Source: Pseudisothecium myosuroides
Lineage: Eukaryota; Streptophyta; Bryopsida; Hypnales; Lembophyllaceae
DNA length: 64,000 bases
Reading direction: 5' to 3'
NCBI GenBank assembly: GCA_951799445.1
Contig: OX637292.1
Span: 5,335,296 to 5,399,295 of the forward strand
The notes beneath the pieces are model-generated. The model did no database searches. It was given only the letters and a program-made list of their open reading frames with translations, and was not told the origin of the DNA. Positions 10,697 to 21,296 of this stretch are shown here, piece after piece (the stretch's first letter is position 1; every line of letters begins with the position of its first letter). The position numbers were made by a program, and so were the translations under genes.

Positions 10697-11437
10697 CCAC
10701 TAGTTCCACTCAACAAAAAAGAGTTCTGATCAATCTAACTTGAAGCAATTCTAGTTTATTGTCCATACAGTACTGCGATGAGAACGTGAGAAGCTTATCA
10801 AAAGATTGTAAAATACTTATAGTTTGCAAATAATCAGCTTTTCTGCTGCTGGCTTGCAAACCACTGAGGTGAGATTTGAGTTTTTCTGCTGCCAGCATCC
10901 TCGAACCCTGACTAAGTGACCAGAACTCGGTCTCGCATCTCAGATCGAAAGCCCCACTGGAGTTTGTTGTTCAAGGCATATTTTTTAAATATAAGTATCA
11001 ATCCTACGATCTTCTCTGGGTAATGGCATAGTTGTCAAATTAGAGGAGTTACTTGAATTACAATGCATGAACACATAAACACGACCATTGCACCACACAA
11101 ATTATACGGAGTATCTTCAGATTACGATGCTTTTTTCATGAGAATGCACCAGAGGTGCTGGGAATCTGAATTAATTTATTCAATAAATGATTGAATGTTG
11201 TCCAACTTAAAAATGCCGAAGTCACTAATCTCAACATTTGTGTCCTGCGGTAGACGAGCTCCCACCAAAACCACATATTGAAGCTACTCTGGAACTCGTG
11301 AGAAGTCTTCCGACCCCGCCTAGACTCTTATCCCCCAATACAGTGAATATATATGACAAAATATGAGTGATGCCTCTTCAGCTTCGGTCCACATATTGTT
11401 CAATTCAACTGGGTGAGCACTTGCTCAGGAAACAAAT

Positions 11438-12115
11438 TTATGCTCGGAAGTTCTTCTGGATACTGTCTACCATCTCCTCGTCGATCTTGAACGCCTTCTC
11501 CAACACCTCGTCCTTGATGTCCGGTGTGAACAACGCCGGTGCGATGGTTGTCCTCCCTGGGTTCTGGCTGCTCAAAGCTGCAAACGCCGTCGCCTTGCCG
11601 TTGCCCACGTTCAGCTGGAAGTGCACCAGGCCCTTGGGAAACACAAATAACTCGCCTTCCTTGAGGACGGTGGCGAACAAAGTGTTGTTGGTGCTCACGA
11701 AGCCCACGTACAGCTCGCCCTGGACCACCATCAGAATCTCGGATGCCCTGGGGTGGCTGTGTGGAGTGTTGACGCCGCCCTTGGCGAAGTCCACTCGCGC
11801 AGCCGAGATCCCGAGAGTGTTCAATCCCGGGAATTCCGCCACCATGGCTCCCGTCACCTTGGCCTTGTCGGCGTTGTTGGTGTCTCCGGCGTTCTGCAAC
11901 ACCGCGGACTTGAAGTCGTTCACGGTGACGTTGTTTGCGGGCTTGCACGGGACTCCGTTGATGGTGAGTCGGGACTGAGGGTCGGCGACGCAGAAGTCCT
12001 GCAGGGGATCGGAATCGGCGGCCATGGCCAGCATGGGCATGATAAGAGCCATGCTCACCACCACGACCACTGTCGTCCACAAGTTGTTGCAGTTGCGGAG
12101 CTTCATGATGCCCAT
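11438..12115 (-). CDS. Germin-like protein (cupin), gene 1, intronless
   Basis: The gene encodes 225 residues. A signal peptide (about 1-32, Val/Met-rich, ending MLAMA) precedes the germin N-terminus with its two conserved cysteines (C42 and C57). The cupin box A ligands H119, H121 and E126 are present in NTPHSHPRASEILMV, and box B has H165 in FPKGLVHFQLNVGN. N-glycosylation sequons occur at N62 and N143. Family members are Mn-binding secreted oligomers of the cell wall, with superoxide dismutase or oxalate oxidase activity in some members; which activity applies here cannot be read from the sequence. I chose the ATG at 12115-12113 because upstream in-frame codons contain no ATG. The length is normal for the family. 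The protein differs from gene 2 (49052-49729) at eleven positions (8, 9, 12, 14, 24, 25, 47, 49, 76, 206, 217) and is identical across residues 77-205. Confidence 0.93.
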   Translation of the reverse strand: MGIMKLRNCNNLWTTVVVVVSMALIMPMLAMAADSDPLQDFCVADPQSRLTINGVPCKPANNVTVNDFKSAVLQNAGDTNNADKAKVTGAMVAEFPGLNTLGISAARVDFAKGGVNTPHSHPRASEILMVVQGELYVGFVSTNNTLFATVLKEGELFVFPKGLVHFQLNVGNGKATAFAALSSQNPGRTTIAPALFTPDIKDEVLEKAFKIDEEMVDSIQKNFRA

Positions 12116-12321
12116 GTCGACGCGATCAATTGGCACTCGGTGGTGCTGCAATTAGTTTGAATGAAGGATTGATCAGTTCACAAGTTCAGCTCCAAGTGGA
12201 GCTAGCTCTGTGCGCTGCGAGTGAGTGAAGATCGAAGTGGAGACAGTGGAATTCAAAGCTGAAGATCGATTATGAATGGGATGGAATGTTTGCTGTTTTG
12301 AAAATTGCTTGGCTTGTGTGG

Positions 12322-12331
12322 GTTTTTATAG
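12322..12331 (-). promoter_or_regulatory. TATA box of germin-like gene 1
   Basis: On the minus strand the sequence reads AACTATAAAAACCC, about 210 bp upstream of the ATG. The same motif is at the equivalent place before gene 2, within a conserved promoter that also contains a shared cgtacgtatttgaattcc block. Confidence 0.6.
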
Positions 12332-12781
12332 TTACAGCTTGGGGGTTAGGAATAAACTGTGGGGGCGTACGTATTTGAATTCCAAACGGACGGACGCGGG
12401 GTGGCTGGAACTCAAGGGAAGCCGTGAGGACAACTTGGCGAGCAAAACAGACGGAGCTCACCAACCAGTAACAAGGAGATGGAGAATGCGGATTCTCGAA
12501 ACTAAGAAATGAGTGGGTCAATGCAAGTTTTGGTTTCGACGAGTGCAGTGGGATGCCAAAGTGTGGTGCTGATGTGGAGTGACAAATCTCGCCTTTTCTT
12601 TGGGTTTGTTTATTGAAGCAACTGGAGTGAAGTCAAGTCAGATACAGAGTGTTCTCTCTAGTCCAATGGAACCGTAGATGTTGAAGTTAATACATGACCG
12701 TAGTAAATGAACACGTGCATTATGCATCTCAGTCTGCTCATAATCGAATGTACCTCTCGATCAGCAGCTACGGTTGAGGAC

Positions 12782-12911
12782 CAGGGCTTTTTTTTTCTGG
12801 CAAAATTTCGCCAGATTTTGCCGAAACTGACCATTGTGGCTCTGTCCCTCCCAAAACTGGCCTGTGCAGTGAAGCCAGAGGGAGGGACACGGGTCCCAAA
12901 AAAAAGCTCTG
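12782..12911. mobile_element. hAT-type MITE, copy 2, with perfect 8-bp target duplication
   Basis: The element begins CAGGGCTTTTTTTTT and ends AAAAAAAGCTCTG. TTGAGGAC flanks it exactly on both sides (12774-12781 and 12912-12919). The paralogous site near gene 2 (about 50610) has a single TTGAGGAC, which is the empty site. Confidence 0.85.
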
Positions 12912-12939
12912 TTGAGGACTAACTAAAACTTTGAAGAAA

Positions 12940-13390
12940 ATAGTGGTACCCTTGAGGTAAACCAACTTATGACAGGCAGAATGACCGGTTTGCCTAGTTG
13001 CCATTGTTGAAAATTAAAACTTAAAAATTTGACAGAAAGACAAAATGATTGTGTAAAATGGGGAGAGCAATTGAATTGAATTTTTTGACAAAGTAAGAAT
13101 TTGTTATGAGTTTTTGAAGTGTGCTTCCCAATTGGGCCAAAAGAATCTCTAAACTACCCCATTTGAAACCAACAAAAAGTGTGTCATCTTTTTCACCTTT
13201 AGGAGTCTCAATATTTCCTAATTGATGGCCACAACATGAAGGCCTCAAAGAGTCACTACTTGTGATGAATTTATATTGAAAAGGTGGAAGTTCCTATTGC
13301 AAATTTGCAATCACCAAGCACTCCATTACCATGACCATCCAAGACTGTGGCCACTAATTCAACCTAATGTAGCCCAAATCTCATTTATTG
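12940..13390. repeat. Dispersed non-coding repeat (copy related to 6540-6935)
   Basis: It begins with 'cccttgaggtaaaccaactt' and runs to the AATTTCATT-ended MITE. It is related to 6540-6935. Part of it (about 12960-13090) is also present at the paralogous place near 50640-50780. Confidence 0.5.
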
Positions 13391-13395
13391 AAAAA

Positions 13396-14330
13396 ATGGA
13401 CAATTTCATTAAAATGGCAATATTACTTTAAAATGGCATGAAAACAATTCAGAATAGTTGTTCTAAATCTATACCTGTCCTACATGGTTAAGAATGGACA
13501 TTCTAAAATTTGTACCCGTTGGGCGATTGCAAGAGATACTATATTTTTTGGGCTAAAAAACGAAGTTTTTGGCCAAAGGACTCGCAGTACTATGTAGTAC
13601 TACCAGTACTATGTATTTAGGATTTCCCTGTGGATCTTAATTGTTGATTCAAGGCGCTTGTAGATCTAAATCGTTGATTCAGTACTATGCAATACTATAG
13701 ATTGCTACAAAGTACTAAAAAAGCCATTGGGAGCAGAAAATAGCAAAAAAGGAATCTAAGGACCTTTTCATTTTAAATAATTCAAAAAAAATTCAAAAAA
13801 TAAAAATAAAAATAAACTATTTTGCTAGAGAAGATTGTGCTCGCATTGCACCAAAGAATTCATGTAGAATTTTTTTTCCCTCTTTGTAGCGTTTGCGCAA
13901 AGGAAGGTCACTTTGACCCCATGTGTACAACCGACATGTTGTTATTTTCATAAAAACTCATTGTCAATCCTTGTAATGTCAATAGACCTCCTATATGTCC
14001 AATTTGTGGCCTCAAATTTGCATTTTTGGATCAAAAATAGGACTAAATCCCTTCCAAATGGCCAAGGTAGACACCCAATTGGGGGCAGATTAAAAATAAT
14101 AAACTAATTTCTTAAAAATTCAAAAAACTATTCAATGTTTGCAACTACTGTATATATCTTCATTCCAAATTTCATGCAAAATGGACACATGATGTAACAG
14201 TTATGAACCAAAAACTACCCATTTGATGGCAAGGGGACAAAAAATAGGACAAGTGTCTCTTGCAATTGCCTTGTCCTAGATGGTGAAAATGCCACACCGT
14301 CAAAGTGGCACTTAAAATACCGCCATTTTA
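13396..14330. mobile_element. MITE with ATGG(A/G)CAATTTCATTAAAATGGC ends, split by a nested element
   Basis: The outer element starts ATGGACAATTTCATTAAAAT and ends with the inverted CGCCATTTTA. It matches the uninterrupted copies at 55959-56152 and 56216-56368. Its middle is interrupted at 13521-14270 by a 750-bp element with GGGCGATTGCAAGAGATACT and AGTGTCTCTTGCAATTGCC ends, a member of the GGGTGATTGC family. The nesting gives a relative age: the outer MITE is older. Confidence 0.7.
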
Positions 14331-15615
14331 AAAAAAATTCTGACATCGAATGATGCAAGAATGTAATAGTTTATTTTCTAGGTGTTTTTTAGTTGTCGAG
14401 GACCTTCTGCTTGTCATAGGTTAGTTTACCTTATACAAGGGAAAAGACTTGGACTTAATGAGACATATAAATGAAACATCACTTAGTGATTTGAGTCTAG
14501 TTATACTATAAGAAACTCATTATTATTGTAGTACAATTATTTCATACATCAAACTTTGCAATACTCTTTTCTTAGCCTATGTTGATATGTCCTTGTTCCA
14601 ATAAATTTTCTTTTCATTTGTACAAAACAATAAAAAAAAAATTCTAAGTAGTACTAGCAATCTAGCACAGCTTTGAATCGGAGCTAGAAATTTTAATTTA
14701 TTTTGTTATTCTAGATTGGCATAGTTTAGAGTGCCAATGAAAATTGTAATACTCAACTACACCAAGCTCTAAAGACTACAAGTGATCTAATTAATTGAGG
14801 TTTCAATGAGATAGAAGTTGCCAAAATATACTAGAATAATATTTTTTGTAATTCACGGATAAGTCATCTTTTTTTTGCACAAAAATATAATAAATAATAT
14901 TTCAATAACCATTATGTGCTGCAAACACACTAAAGGAAATTTTTGGACCAAAAAAATAAATGAAAAAATTGTAGTTTTTTATTGAATATTATATATGTAA
15001 AAGATTTCATCCAAATGCTATTTTATTGCATTATGGGCATTTCAAGGATAATATGAGTATTGTTGATATAGAAGTCAGAGGTGGTATAAGCAAATTTTGG
15101 ATTAGAAATAAGTTGGCATCATTTTGTGCCACCAGCTATAAATTAGGAGCCTTCTAAGTACAATTTTTTTAAAGAGGATTATATATATATACACACATAT
15201 ACATACATACATACATGTGCACTATAAACACTAATTAGTTATCACTATGACTATGACATTATTTGTCAAACCTCAAAGGTATTGTAGACTTGTAATATAT
15301 ACAATCAATGCAAAATTATGAATAATTATAAAATATTATAATTTAGCTTGAGAAATTTTTTTATTTACTAATTATATAATTGATATATTAATATGATGTT
15401 GATAAATGATTAAAAATCATAAAAATATCATAAAAATAACTAATAATTTCTTTATTAAACAATATACTAATCATTATATGTTTTTATTAAATTATATTTA
15501 AAGACATTTGTAGCATGAACTAGTTATTATTACCATGAACTTTATTATATTGACATAATCCTTTGCCAGATATTGTGACACAAATTTACACAAAGCTCTA
15601 CAAACTAGACTAACT
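14331..15615. other. AT-rich spacer homologous to 50790-51920
   Basis: No gene is seen. Long stretches align with the spacer beyond germin gene 2, for example the 'ggtagtttaccttatac' region and 'caaattttggatta(a/g)aaataagttgg' near 15090 and 51605. A short (CATA)n tract lies at about 15195-15220. This supports descent from the same duplicated unit. Confidence 0.6.
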
Positions 15616-15945
15616 ATGGCAAATTTCCTTAAAATGACGATATTCCATGTGCCATTTTCAAACCTCGCGGTTTGAACTGTAAAAGTGACATTTAGGACTA
15701 GTATAAATTATAGGCATCTAGAATAGTTATAGATTTCAAAAATCTAGGACTAATATAGATTTTACATTGCGCAATCTAAAAAGTCTACGGTTGCTATAGA
15801 TTTCAGATATCTAAGACTAGTATAGATTTTAAAAATCTAGGACAAGGAATCAAAGATAGAGTGCAAACCGCGCAGTTTGAAATGTTAGTAGTGCCAAAGT
15901 ATTGGAATGACGCCCTTTTAGTGAATTTAACCATAACCATAACTA
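15616..15945. mobile_element. Diverged GGCAAATTTC-ended MITE
   Basis: The ends ATGGCAAATTTCCTTAAAAT and the inverted 'ccttttagtgaatttaaccat' mark a diverged member of the GGCAATTTCATT family. Inside are 'ctagtatagatttt' direct repeats and an 'aaaccgcg(c)ggtttg'-type pair. Confidence 0.5.
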
Positions 15946-16046
15946 TAATTTTAGGTTGCATAGCCTAAAAACACCAAAGTATTGGTATATGCCAATTTAA
16001 CAAAAATAAAATTTATTAGATGATTGGGATTTCGAAGAGAAAACTA

Positions 16047-16184
16047 CAGTAGAACCTCTCTAAGTTGATTGGTCCCGGACCGGTCTGACAGATTGGTTAA
16101 TAGAGGTTTATTGACTTAGAGAGGGTCATTTTTAGTCACAGCCTTTGTTATGTGGCCCAGTCTGGGACCGGTCTGACATGATTG
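16047..16184. mobile_element. Truncated pogo-like MITE
   Basis: It starts CAGTAGAACCTCTCTAAGTT after a TA and is about 80 percent similar to 7479-7620. It lacks the right terminus and runs directly into sequence matching 52383 onward. The equivalent region of the other unit (about 52065-52385) is absent here, suggesting insertion with a deletion. Confidence 0.65.
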
Positions 16185-17892
16185 TTACTACTACATTGTC
16201 ACATAACATAACCTTGTGTTTTACAGCGCAAAATTCTTGAAAATCACGTGGAATTAAACATACAACAACTAGGATGATAAATAGCTCTAACTCAGTGTTG
16301 CCAGAAGAAATCTTGAAAGACAACCTAAGGTGGAAGCACCAGTGCCCGTCTGTTTAAGAAATTCAGCATAGCTTTGGAGGCACTTTTTGCTAGAAAAAAT
16401 GATTTTGCAGTGCATATTGGCAACTGAAAATCATGAATTTTTCTTTAAAAAAATTAGAATTTTTAGATAAGGCATCTACTTTCTATGAATTTTCAAAATA
16501 GAACTTCGTAGGGCACCCCAAACCACACTTTAGTGAAGCTACACAAATTTTGACACGGTAATCTAAAAAAATCAACAAGCATTATCCACAATTAAGCATT
16601 GGCTCGGTTTTAAGGTACTTTGGGGATACTTGAAGGAGAGTCTTTAGTAAATTAATAGGTATATGGACGGGAACTGGTGTTGCTACCTTATCAACAGCAT
16701 GATATTTTTCTCAGTCACAACTCTCACTACTAGAAGAAGGGGTGTTTTAAGCACGTTTTTAAGTAAAAAAATGCATACTTAAAGTGCGAGTCTTTTAAGT
16801 ATTTTTTACTTAAATTGTTGTGTCTAGGACGCGCCTTAAAGGACAATACTAAAAGTCCCGAACGTGTCTTTTAAGCACTTTCTACCATGTCTTTTAAATT
16901 TACCATTTTCACTAAAGAGAAAGGGGGTCTTTTAAGTGCAAATTTAAGTCAAAAATGCATATTGAAAAGGCGTGGACTTGCATTAATATACTGGATGTCG
17001 TCCTTTCAATACATAATTCTGTGACTTTTCATGCAAGTCACGGAAAATGAAATGCTAACACTTATTTATGACTAGCGGAGTTTCTTTTCAACTCCCTGCC
17101 TAGCTGCCCTTCCTCCTACAGGATGCACTGTCTATGCCTAGTTTATTCCGCCCTTCTACAACACCGTGAGATTCCACAAGAAGTGAATAAATAAAACAAA
17201 CCAAAGTCCATAACCGTCTAAGCTCACAAGTCACCACCTCCATATGATGCAGGACGCTCCACCACACAGATGCCTACACCCTTGTTCCATTCCTCAACCG
17301 TCATCATCTCCGCCATAGCTTCTTGACCTCGTCACAATATCTGCAACATCGCAAGATTCCACAATAAGTGAATAACTTCACAAAAATCTGGAACTCCGAA
17401 CTTTGGACTTTCTTAGATGTTCTCCAAGCAAAACTTTCGTCATTGAGATAGAAGATACTAAAACCGTCAGGAAAATGTGATCCCGTGGCTCCTATACTGT
17501 ACCCAGTTAGCAACCACAACTCATCTGTTCCTACACATGCTTAGCCTTCACGCAGGTTGGGTGTAAGCATGACTTGGCTAATTGTCTACGGCAATTGTTA
17601 TTTGAATAGCAATAGGGTTGTCCCCAACCTCCCACGTTGAATGAATGCATATGAAAATCGTACACAATGACAAGAACTCTGTTTCGAACAGATTTGACTC
17701 CAGTACCCGAAGTAGTCTCTTAACACCTCTATTCCTCTCCCAAAAAACACACTCCTACATATTGTATGCTCATGCTTCCAGTGAAGGAAATAGTACCCTC
17801 TAACTTACATTCATGCAGTAGCAGCTGCTCCAACTTCAAGTAGGAAGGGCTAAAAAATTCCAAAACTCAGTAATGATACGGCTGGAACTTAC

Positions 17893-18095
17893 CCCAAATT
17901 GCCTTTGATATTCAAGAACAGACCTCGTTTTTGCAACGGGTACCATCGTAATTCAGGTTTCTGAGGAACAGTGCTGATAGGAATAGTCACCTTCCCTAAG
18001 AAACTACTTCGTTGTCTAGTGCCACTATTTCGTTCGTTTTGAACGACGATTTCCAAGTCTCCAAGCATTCCAATGTCATTGATCACAAATTCAAA
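17893..18095 (-). pseudogene. Captured exon: C2-domain fragment (MCTP-like)
   Basis: A 203-nt exon with acceptor TGTGCAG and donor GG-GTAAGT encodes FEFVINDIGMLGDLEIVV, FLGKVTIPISTVPQ and LRWYPLQKRGLFLNIKGNLG. This is the strand 6-8 region of a C2 domain. The RWYPLQKRG(x)4IKG(x)LG ending is like that of multiple C2 and transmembrane proteins (MCTP). The rest of the gene is missing, so it is a captured piece, not a working gene. The exact parent gene is uncertain. Confidence 0.6.
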
Positions 18096-19115
18096 CTGCA
18101 CACACCCAATCGTTATGCTCAGATGACCCTAGTTGCCTGCTTATACTCACAAGTAGCCATAACCAAACGAATAGCGTGAAACGACCTTGAAAGGCTTTTG
18201 CTTCCTAGGGTACTCTACCCCCTGAAATTTACAACACTGGTATAGTACCTACATGAAACATCCTCAGCATATCTTCTGACACAAATTCAACCCTCAGAAA
18301 TTCAAATTCTTGCAATTTCTGGCAATACTAATGCAGCAGGGATGGAATTCAAAAAGTGACTCAGTTCCAAAAAAATTCACAGAAGCTGGAGCAGTGTCCA
18401 AATAATACATATTGTAGCTTGTTGAAAAACTTCACGAAAATAAGGATAAACCCACAAAGAGAAAAACCATTCTATTGATAGAAACCCGTCCAAACAGGTG
18501 AAAGCCATGGAAATGGATCTCGACATTAGAAGCAAAGATTAACAACTCCTCATGAACCATATCTTACCTGATTTCTAACCTTCATCAAGGAATCACATAT
18601 TGCAAAATCCTATCTCCAAGCCAACCTGCACAGCAACACAAACACCCTCAGCAAGGAGAGCTCAAATGGCAAAAAGCTAGTAACCAAAGCTTGAGAACAA
18701 AACCAATACAAAATATGGTATCCTTATTAGGCATGCACTACCAGCCAATGCAAAGATGCACACAACTAATCCAATACACCACAGATTTTGTAATCATCAC
18801 AAATACAAGTCTAACCCCCTCTATCATAACAGCAGCTGGAATACCGTTTCACCGTCGGCACGTACCGGAATTAATATAAACATAAATAGGTTGCCGTAAA
18901 GCATACTCCAAGTAAAGCAACCCCGCAATCACTAGCTCGGTGATTGCTGGCACAAGCTGTTCCAAACACAACCCCCATCAGGCTTTCAAATTATCAAAAA
19001 ATTCAAAACTACCACTCATTTCCCCAACAAAGTAATGTAAAAGCCTATTCCCATTTGTATTCCAAGCAAAACACGTTCAGCTTCGGCTCAAAGCACACAA
19101 GCAAAGTCTACATAC

Positions 19116-19592
19116 CAAAGAAGTATGCCATCCTTGATCATGTCAAACAACTGATTTGTTGCCAAGTCAATGAGTAAAACATGTTGAAGCAAAGCATCCT
19201 TCTCCAGGTACATGTTAATATGGTCCAAGTACGCTTTCTTCTTAGAGTCACTGATAGTGTGGACCAAAGTGGTAGCTGTATTTGTCAAAAATGACAAACC
19301 TGCTTTTGTTGGATTTTGCCTGAACCCTTGTCCTGCCTTCCGCAACTCCAACTGTATCTGCATCCAAATAATGCAATGTCGGTGAACAAAATCGCCACCA
19401 TCAAAAGCTTGATCTCTGTTCTACAAGCTGAGCTTTCAAAAATGAGTACAGAAGTAATTAAAAAAGAGCAGGACAGAGAAATACTCGTAAAAAATCTTCG
19501 AAGTCAAATCCACTTTGTTTCTTCGCGTCATGCCTGGTAATAATCTCTTCCACCTCTTTGGTTGTCATCAATTTCCTCCTCTAAATCCTCCC
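19116..19592 (-). pseudogene. Captured fragments of a fimbrin (actin-bundling) gene
   Basis: Two pieces are visible. At 19592-19500 the peptide VEEIITRHDAKKQSGFDFED fits the EF-hand-like N-terminal region of plant fimbrin. The exon at 19357-19116 (acceptor ATGCAG, donor TTG-GTATGT) encodes FLTNTATTLVHTISDSKKKA, YLDHINMYLEKDALLQHVL and TNQLFDMIKDGILL. This is the start of the first calponin-homology domain of fimbrins, ending at the conserved 'ILLC' exon boundary. Between them the frame is not continuous. No later calponin-homology exons are present. Confidence 0.68.
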
Positions 19593-19697
19593 GGTCAACT
19601 ACTGATGGAGAAATTGCTGCAAAAATAAAACGCTAAATCTCAAATTCATGCTTCCCATCAAAAACCCACATCCAAATAAGGTATCGAAAGAACGTAC

Positions 19698-20160
19698 CGG
19701 CATTCCAATGTTTACAATTTGGCTATTCAACAGCAAGGAGGGAAGATCCGCAAGTGGTCGTCGTGGCCGGTGTTTGTTATATCTAGACGACCTCTCAACC
19801 TGTTCAACCCCACCAAAGCAATTAGAAACACAACCATTTGCTCAATACACTTTCATAAAACCAAAGAAATTCAAAACCCTACCAACCTGAGTTGGTGCAG
19901 CCATCATGGTGGGATTCGTGAGAATGTCCAGCAATGGGGTCCATCCAAAACAGCAGCCAATTGCGCCTTGCCCAACTCCGTGGACGCCGCAGCTGCAAGC
20001 TTGGTGAGGATAGGATCATTCGGAGAGTGGGGATGTTTAAGCCCGTCCCCAACATGGTCACCCTCGTGGGAATGGCTTGTGGTAGCAACCGTCGCGACGG
20101 AGAGCGCGTGCTGGCTTTGGGCGTGTGTTGCCATAGCCCTCATAGAGTGCCGCTGTCCAG
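19698..20160 (-). pseudogene. Captured fragments of a ClpR-like plastid protease subunit gene
   Basis: The exon at 19799-19698 (acceptor GAACAG, donor CCG-GTACGT, 34 codons) encodes RSSRYNKHRPRRPLADLPS followed by LLLNSQIVNIGMP. This matches the start of the mature domain of ClpR1/ClpR3-type inactive Clp protease subunits (RPPxDLPSLLLxSRIVYxGMP). An upstream exon ending at 19892 reads ILTNPTMMAAPTQ just before a GT donor. Other frames over 19900-20160 look like a transit-peptide region. The catalytic fold is absent. Confidence 0.5.
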
Positions 20161-21296
20161 CAGCGCCAAAGCTTGAGTTAAGTTATCACAAGCGGGTTTC
20201 TTGAAAACTGAAAAAATTGCGAGCGAGTTTACAAACACAAAGGAGACGAGAGCGGGGTCGAAAGAACGGCGAGAACAAGGAGAAGAGGGATCCCGAGAAC
20301 CTCTCAAAAATATCAAAAATCTTCCTCGGAGGAAGAACCAAATTGAAACGGAAGAGAGGAGCGCATACAAGGGACGAGAAGAAAAATGAAGGTCGATGAC
20401 TACAACGAGGTGCTTTTCGTGACCGAATAGCATTTCCAAGGCTTTAGTGTGCTTAGTTTTCCTGTTCACTGCGACCTTCCAGGAATTCTAAGTGCCTTTC
20501 AATAATTTCATACTGATCAGTCATACTGAAAAGCCCCCTTCCTCTTGTAGTGTCTAAGTGCATCTGATTCAGTTTTCAAAACAAACCCACTCAACCAAGT
20601 TGTATCAAGCCTGAAAAGATGGGTGGCTATCACACCAATTTCAAACTTCAAAATCGTCCACTTGTTATGTTCTTAAATTGCAATAACATGCTCTAAATTG
20701 GAATGGAAATATATCAATCCTCATGGTGAGATTGTTGTAGCAAGTTATCCACACTTGATGAACCTTTCTATTCAAAAAAATTGTAAAAATTGAACTCAAA
20801 AACCTATACATTATCCTTATTAGAAAGATATATGCTTTGAAAACCCGCAAAACAAGACTCTCTATAACTTTCACATGACCAATTCAAATTGAATGAATCA
20901 AAGTTTTTTCTATAGACACTAGCGGTTGGCGCTTGCTTTGCAACGCATTAATCCAACCATTTTGATACAATTTTTATGAATTTTTATAGATTGCAATAGA
21001 CTGTCATAGAGAATGATAAATTTTATGAATTAATTGCATCTAAAGATGCATGAATTAAGAAAATATCCATCCATCAAATAGCAATAATGCCTCATGTATA
21101 GTACTTCTATATATTAATATGGAAGATTGTTTCAATTGAGACAATGTAATTGCACACCCAAAGAATGCAAGTTGGATGGAAGGGGACGTCGCAAAAGCGT
21201 GCATGAACCCTAAACATGCAGAGTTTGAAACAAACTCTTAACTTTTCCATCCACCTGATTCAGGTGTAAATGTTTAGAGGACATTACATGACAAAG

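Larger units (their letters stand above)
16725..20552. mobile_element. CACTA (EnSpm) element, 3,828 bp, carrying captured host exons
   Basis: The termini are CACTACTAGAAGAAGGGG and, inverted, CACTACAAGAGGAAGGGG, with a 3-bp duplication TCT at 16722-16724 and 20553-20555. The paralogous site at 52600-52611 reads gacgac-TCC-aagcgcatctg, a clean empty site. Subterminal repeats of the type CTTTTAAG(C/T) recur over the first 300 bp. There is no transposase gene, so it is non-autonomous. The interior holds at least three fragments of unrelated plant genes, all on the minus strand and with usable splice sites: a C2 domain, a fimbrin segment and a ClpR-like segment. That makes it a transduplicating CACTA element. 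Confidence 0.85.

Noticed and set aside
11400..12080. Overlapping minus-strand frame (226 codons) and plus-strand frames over germin gene 1, and the equivalents at 49011-49774
   Set aside because: Shadow frames of the germin CDS. They have the same repetitive Gly/Arg/Gln composition in both copies and no signature of their own.
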